NCBI GenBank assembly: GCA_020851855.1
Contig: JADZBY010000112.1
Location: forward strand, 1 to 9,724
Reading direction: 5' to 3'
Origin: Anaerolineae bacterium
Lineage (GTDB): Bacteria; Chloroflexota; Anaerolineae; Aggregatilineales; UBA2796
DNA: 9,724 nt
Made by a program: the position numbers and the translations under genes. How positions within the stretch are numbered: the stretch's first letter is position 1; every line of letters starts with the position of its first letter. Positions 7,564 to 9,724 of the stretch are shown piece by piece. The notes beneath the pieces were generated by a model, which was not told the origin of the DNA, ran no database searches, and worked only from the letters and a program-made list of their open reading frames with translations.

Positions 7564-8943
7564 ATGTCCGACGTTTTCAGCGTGATCGACCAGCAGGCCG
7601 GGCTATTCCTGGCCGAATTGCAGGAATTTCTGCGCATCCCCAGCATCAGCACGCTGCCGGAGCACCAGGGCGACATCCAGCGCGCCGCCGAATGGGCCGC
7701 CGACAAACTGCGCGCCGCCGGGATGACCGACGTGCAGGTCTTCCCCACGCCGGGCCACCCGATTGTGTACGGCGCGTGGAACGGTGCGCCCGGCGCGCCG
7801 ACGGTCCTCATTTACGGGCACTATGACGTGCAGCCCGTCGACCCGGTCAGCGAGTGGCGCAGCGACCCGTTCAGCGCCGAAGTCTCCGGCGATTACATCC
7901 TGGCGCGCGGCTCCAGCGACGATAAGGGGCAGGTTTTCGCCAACATCAAGGCCGTGGCGGCGCTCATGCAGGCGCACGGCGGCAAGCTGCCGGTGAATGT
8001 CAAGTTCCTGATCGAAGGCGAAGAAGAGATCGGCGGCGCGAACCTCGACCCGTTCATCCTCAGCCACCTGGACCTGTTGCGCTGCGACGTGGCCATCGTG
8101 TCCGACACCGCCATCCTCAGCCTGGACCAACCGGCGGTCATTTACGGCCTGCGTGGGCTGGTCTATCTTGAGCTGGAAGTGCGTGGGCCGGACCATGACC
8201 TGCATTCGGGCCAGTATGGCGGCAGCGTGCACAATCCGCTGCAGGCGCTGTGCGAGATCGTCGCCGCGCTGCACCATCCGGATGGCAGCGTCGCCGTCGA
8301 AGGCTTCTACGACACGGTGCGCCCGCTGGACGCCGCCGAGCGCCAGGCTATGGCGCAGGTTCCGTTCGATGAGGCCGATTGGAAGGCGCAGACCGGCGCG
8401 CCGGCCCCGTGGGGCGAGCCGGAATACACGCTGCGCGAGCGCATCGGCGCGCGGCCCACGCTCGAAGTGAACGGCATCGTGGGCGGCTTCACCGGGCACG
8501 GCTCGAAGACGGTGCTCCCGGCGAAGGGCATGGCCAAGATCAGCTGCCGCCTCGTGCCCGATCAGGACCCGCACGAGATCGAGAATCTGATCCGGGCCTA
8601 CGTGGCGAAGATCACGCCGCCCACCGTGACCAGCGAGGTGCGCGCCCTGAGCCACGGCCACGGCGCGATGGTCCCCATCGATTCGCCCGCCATGCAGGCC
8701 GCGGTGCGCGCCTACGAGCGTGGGTTCGGGCGCAAGCCGGTTTTCACCCGCGAGGGCGGCTCGATCCCGGTCGTGGCGACTCTGTCGCGCGCGTTCGATA
8801 TCCCGGTGCTGCTGGTCGGCTACGGCCTGCCGGACGATGGCCTGCACGGCCCGAACGAGCATTTTCACGTGCAGTGCTTCTACCGGGGCATCAAGACGGC
8901 GGCGGCGCTGCTGGAAGACCTGGCCACCACGCGGCTGAAGTGA
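7564..8943 (+). CDS. M20 family metallopeptidase (dipeptidase)
   Basis: This is a cytoplasmic di-zinc peptidase of family M20 (relatives are CNDP-type dipeptidases, PepV, ArgE, DapE) that probably cleaves dipeptides or related amide bonds. The 459 residues contain the full metal centre: His86 and Asp88 in YGHYDVQP, bridging Asp119 in SSDDKG, general base Glu153 next to metal ligand Glu154 in EGEEEIG, Asp181 in VSDT, and His433 in GPNEHFH. The dimerisation (lid) domain, inserted at about 200-350, carries His214 in DHDLHSGQYGG. No signal peptide is seen. The ATG at 7564 follows GAGGAG (7555-7560) closely; the upstream GTG at 7486 overlaps the pyk stop and would add 26 residues of unconserved appearance. 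It probably shares a transcript with pyk, though GATAAT at 7519-7524 with TTCGCC at 7495-7500 could be a weak promoter of its own. The natural substrate is not predictable. Confidence 0.93.
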   Translation: MSDVFSVIDQQAGLFLAELQEFLRIPSISTLPEHQGDIQRAAEWAADKLRAAGMTDVQVFPTPGHPIVYGAWNGAPGAPTVLIYGHYDVQPVDPVSEWRSDPFSAEVSGDYILARGSSDDKGQVFANIKAVAALMQAHGGKLPVNVKFLIEGEEEIGGANLDPFILSHLDLLRCDVAIVSDTAILSLDQPAVIYGLRGLVYLELEVRGPDHDLHSGQYGGSVHNPLQALCEIVAALHHPDGSVAVEGFYDTVRPLDAAERQAMAQVPFDEADWKAQTGAPAPWGEPEYTLRERIGARPTLEVNGIVGGFTGHGSKTVLPAKGMAKISCRLVPDQDPHEIENLIRAYVAKITPPTVTSEVRALSHGHGAMVPIDSPAMQAAVRAYERGFGRKPVFTREGGSIPVVATLSRAFDIPVLLVGYGLPDDGLHGPNEHFHVQCFYRGIKTAAALLEDLATTRLK

Positions 8944-8959
8944 GAACGCCAGGAAGACA

Positions 8960-9099
8960 CCTCACCCCCTGCCCCTCTCCACGCGGAGTACCGCGTAGAG
9001 AGGGGAAAGCACGCGCCGACAGGCAGGCGATCTCCCCTCTCCATGCCGGCGGGGGTCCCCTCTGGGGGTGACGGCCATGGAGAGGGGTCGGGGGTGAGG
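8960..9099. repeat. Long copy B of the GC-rich palindromic repeat (140 bases), inverted relative to copy A
   Basis: It begins CCTCACCCCCTGCCCC 16 bases after the peptidase stop and ends GGGGTCGGGGGTGAGG. Inside, CCCCTCTCCACGCGG (from 8972) pairs with CCGCGTAGAGAGGGG (to 9005), and CCCCTCTCCATG (from about 9034) pairs with CATGGAGAGGGG (to about 9087). Read in reverse complement it follows copy A (4088-4267) segment by segment, except for about 40 central bases present only in A. It has no coding capacity. The region 8944-9137 holds nothing else; the secG promoter begins at 9138. Confidence 0.8.
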
Positions 9100-9137
9100 A
9101 CGTTTTGATACGCCGGCCCTGTCCGCGTCGCTCGCCC

Positions 9138-9165
9138 TTGTTTCCTTCAGCGCGTGCGCTATAAT
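9138..9165 (+). promoter_or_regulatory. Predicted promoter of secG
   Basis: TTGTTT (9138-9143), a 16-base spacer, and a perfect TATAAT (9160-9165) form a plausible housekeeping promoter. Transcription would start near 9172, giving a short leader of about 30 bases before the secG ATG. The -10 context GCGCTATAATGG closely matches that ahead of pyk. Confidence 0.65.
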
Positions 9166-9203
9166 GGCCCGGCTTGAAGCGTTCTTGGGGAACGAAAACG
9201 ACT

Positions 9204-9446
9204 ATGAATTCATCGCTTGTCACGGTGCTCCAGATCATCCAGATCGTGATCTCGGTGGCGCTGGTCATCGTCATCATCTTGCAGGCAAAGGGCGTGGGCC
9301 TGGGCAGCCTGTTCGGCAGCAACGAAGCGGGCCTCGGCATCACCAAGACCCGGCGCGGCCTGGAAAAGACGCTGCACCAGATCACCATTGTGCTGGGCGC
9401 GGCTTTCCTGCTCAACGCGGTCATCCAGGTGCTGATCCAGCGCTGA
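9204..9446 (+). CDS. secG: Preprotein translocase subunit SecG
   Basis: SecG is the small accessory subunit of the SecYEG channel that assists SecA-driven protein export across the cytoplasmic membrane. The 80-residue product has the expected layout: a first transmembrane helix at about 5-27 (rich in Ile, Val and Leu), the conserved cytoplasmic loop QAKGVGLGSLFG at 28-39, a basic stretch with KTRRGLEKTLHQ, and a second helix at about 57-78. The ATG at 9204 matches the usual SecG N-terminus; the in-frame TTG at 9174 would add ten charged residues and is less likely. GGGGA (9187-9191) is 12 bases upstream, a weak ribosome site, and falls in a small possible hairpin. The gene has its own promoter and is followed, about 106 bases later, by a strong terminator, so it looks monocistronic. 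Confidence 0.95.
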   Translation: MNSSLVTVLQIIQIVISVALVIVIILQAKGVGLGSLFGSNEAGLGITKTRRGLEKTLHQITIVLGAAFLLNAVIQVLIQR

Positions 9447-9552
9447 TCGGCGCGCTTTTTGAAGGCGAACGAGTCCCCTGCACTGCGCTCGCTTGTTCCG
9501 TCCGGAAGTGCGTGGGCCGTCGCCGGTTCCGCTCTGCCTCATTGCTGAAGGG

Positions 9553-9583
9553 GGTGTTTTGCGTTCTCGCAAAACACCTTTTT
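9553..9583 (+). terminator. Rho-independent terminator after secG
   Basis: A perfect 11-base stem (GGTGTTTTGCG 9553-9563 with CGCAAAACACC 9568-9578) with loop TTCT is followed directly by TTTTT (9579-9583). This is a classic intrinsic terminator. It closes the secG transcript and separates it from the gene starting at 9645. The stretch 9447-9552 between the secG stop and this stem holds no gene I can support. Confidence 0.88.
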
Positions 9584-9591
9584 GCGTTCAG

Positions 9592-9626
9592 CGGGTCACA
9601 TGCGTCCCGTGCGTGCTCATGACCCG
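9592..9626. promoter_or_regulatory. Interrupted inverted repeat ahead of the last gene
   Basis: CGGGTCA (9592-9598) and TGACCCG (9620-9626) are perfect inverted 7-base arms separated by 21 bases, between the terminator and the start codon at 9645. They could be an operator or a leader hairpin. No -10 or -35 box is visible in this short gap, so the role is speculative. Confidence 0.25.
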
Positions 9627-9644
9627 GCCACGAAAGGCATGTCT

Positions 9645-9724
9645 ATGTTGAAAGGTTATCGCGGCCCGGCGCTGGCCTTGCTGCTGTCGGTGCTGCTGCT
9701 TGGGCTGGTCCTGATCAGCCGCCC
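9645..9724 (+). CDS. N-terminus of a membrane-anchored or exported protein (truncated by window edge)
   Basis: Only 26 codons are visible before the window ends. The peptide starts MLKGYRGPALALLLSVLLLG and continues with a hydrophobic stretch to Ile24, followed by Ser-Arg. A short basic N-terminus followed by about 18 hydrophobic residues is the shape of a signal peptide or signal anchor, so the product is exported or membrane-bound. No lipobox Cys is reached. AAAGG at 9633-9637 lies seven bases ahead of ATG 9645; an in-frame ATG at 9639 is too close to that site. From gene order next to secG in Chloroflexota I would guess an ABC transporter solute-binding protein, but this rests on memory of context, not on visible motifs. 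Confidence 0.6.
   Translation, partial: MLKGYRGPALALLLSVLLLGLVLISR

Noticed and set aside
7603..8868. Open frame of 421 codons antisense to the M20 peptidase gene
   Set aside because: The sense strand has a complete metal-binding peptidase; the antisense frame shows no recognisable domain.
9439..9460. Possible terminator at the secG stop (AGCGC/GCGCT stem followed by T residues)
   Set aside because: The stem is only five bases with an eight-base loop and overlaps the coding end; the hairpin at 9553-9583 is far stronger.

Overview
The window is GC-rich bacterial DNA, most plausibly from a member of the Chloroflexota (Anaerolineae-like). That placement is an inference from protein style, from gene order (enolase, pyruvate kinase, M20 peptidase, SecG) and from the CCTCACCCC...GGGGTGAGG hairpin repeats; no rRNA or other phylogenetic marker is present to confirm it.

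Layout. Positions 1-3966 hold four minus-strand genes read in the order dTDP-4-dehydrorhamnose reductase (rfbD-like), family 2 glycosyltransferase, UDP-glucuronate-decarboxylase-like epimerase, and an O-antigen-ligase-type membrane protein that runs off the left edge. Together they look like the head of a surface-polysaccharide locus: making rhamnose and a pentose-type nucleotide sugar, transferring sugars, and polymerising or ligating the glycan. A good -10 box (TATAAT) lies ahead of the cluster. A divergent intergenic region of about 510 bases (3967-4478) follows and is partly filled by a 180-base palindromic repeat. From 4479 on, genes are on the plus strand: enolase (eno), pyruvate kinase (pyk), an M20 metallopeptidase, the small translocase subunit SecG, a strong intrinsic terminator, and the first 26 codons of a protein with an N-terminal membrane-spanning or signal segment.

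Enolase and pyruvate kinase are consecutive steps of lower glycolysis. The peptidase follows pyk by 74 bases and may share its transcript. secG has its own good promoter. Enolase is separated from pyk by a large hairpin repeat, a promoter and a leader hairpin, so they may be separate transcription units.

The genes are ordinary housekeeping and envelope genes. The main extra structure is a family of GC-rich hairpin repeats in at least four places: two long related copies in opposite orientation around the eno-pyk-peptidase block, one compact copy directly after eno, and a half copy that supplies codons at the start of the ligase gene. I found no tRNA, rRNA, CRISPR array, transposase, or convincing unknown defence or mobile system.
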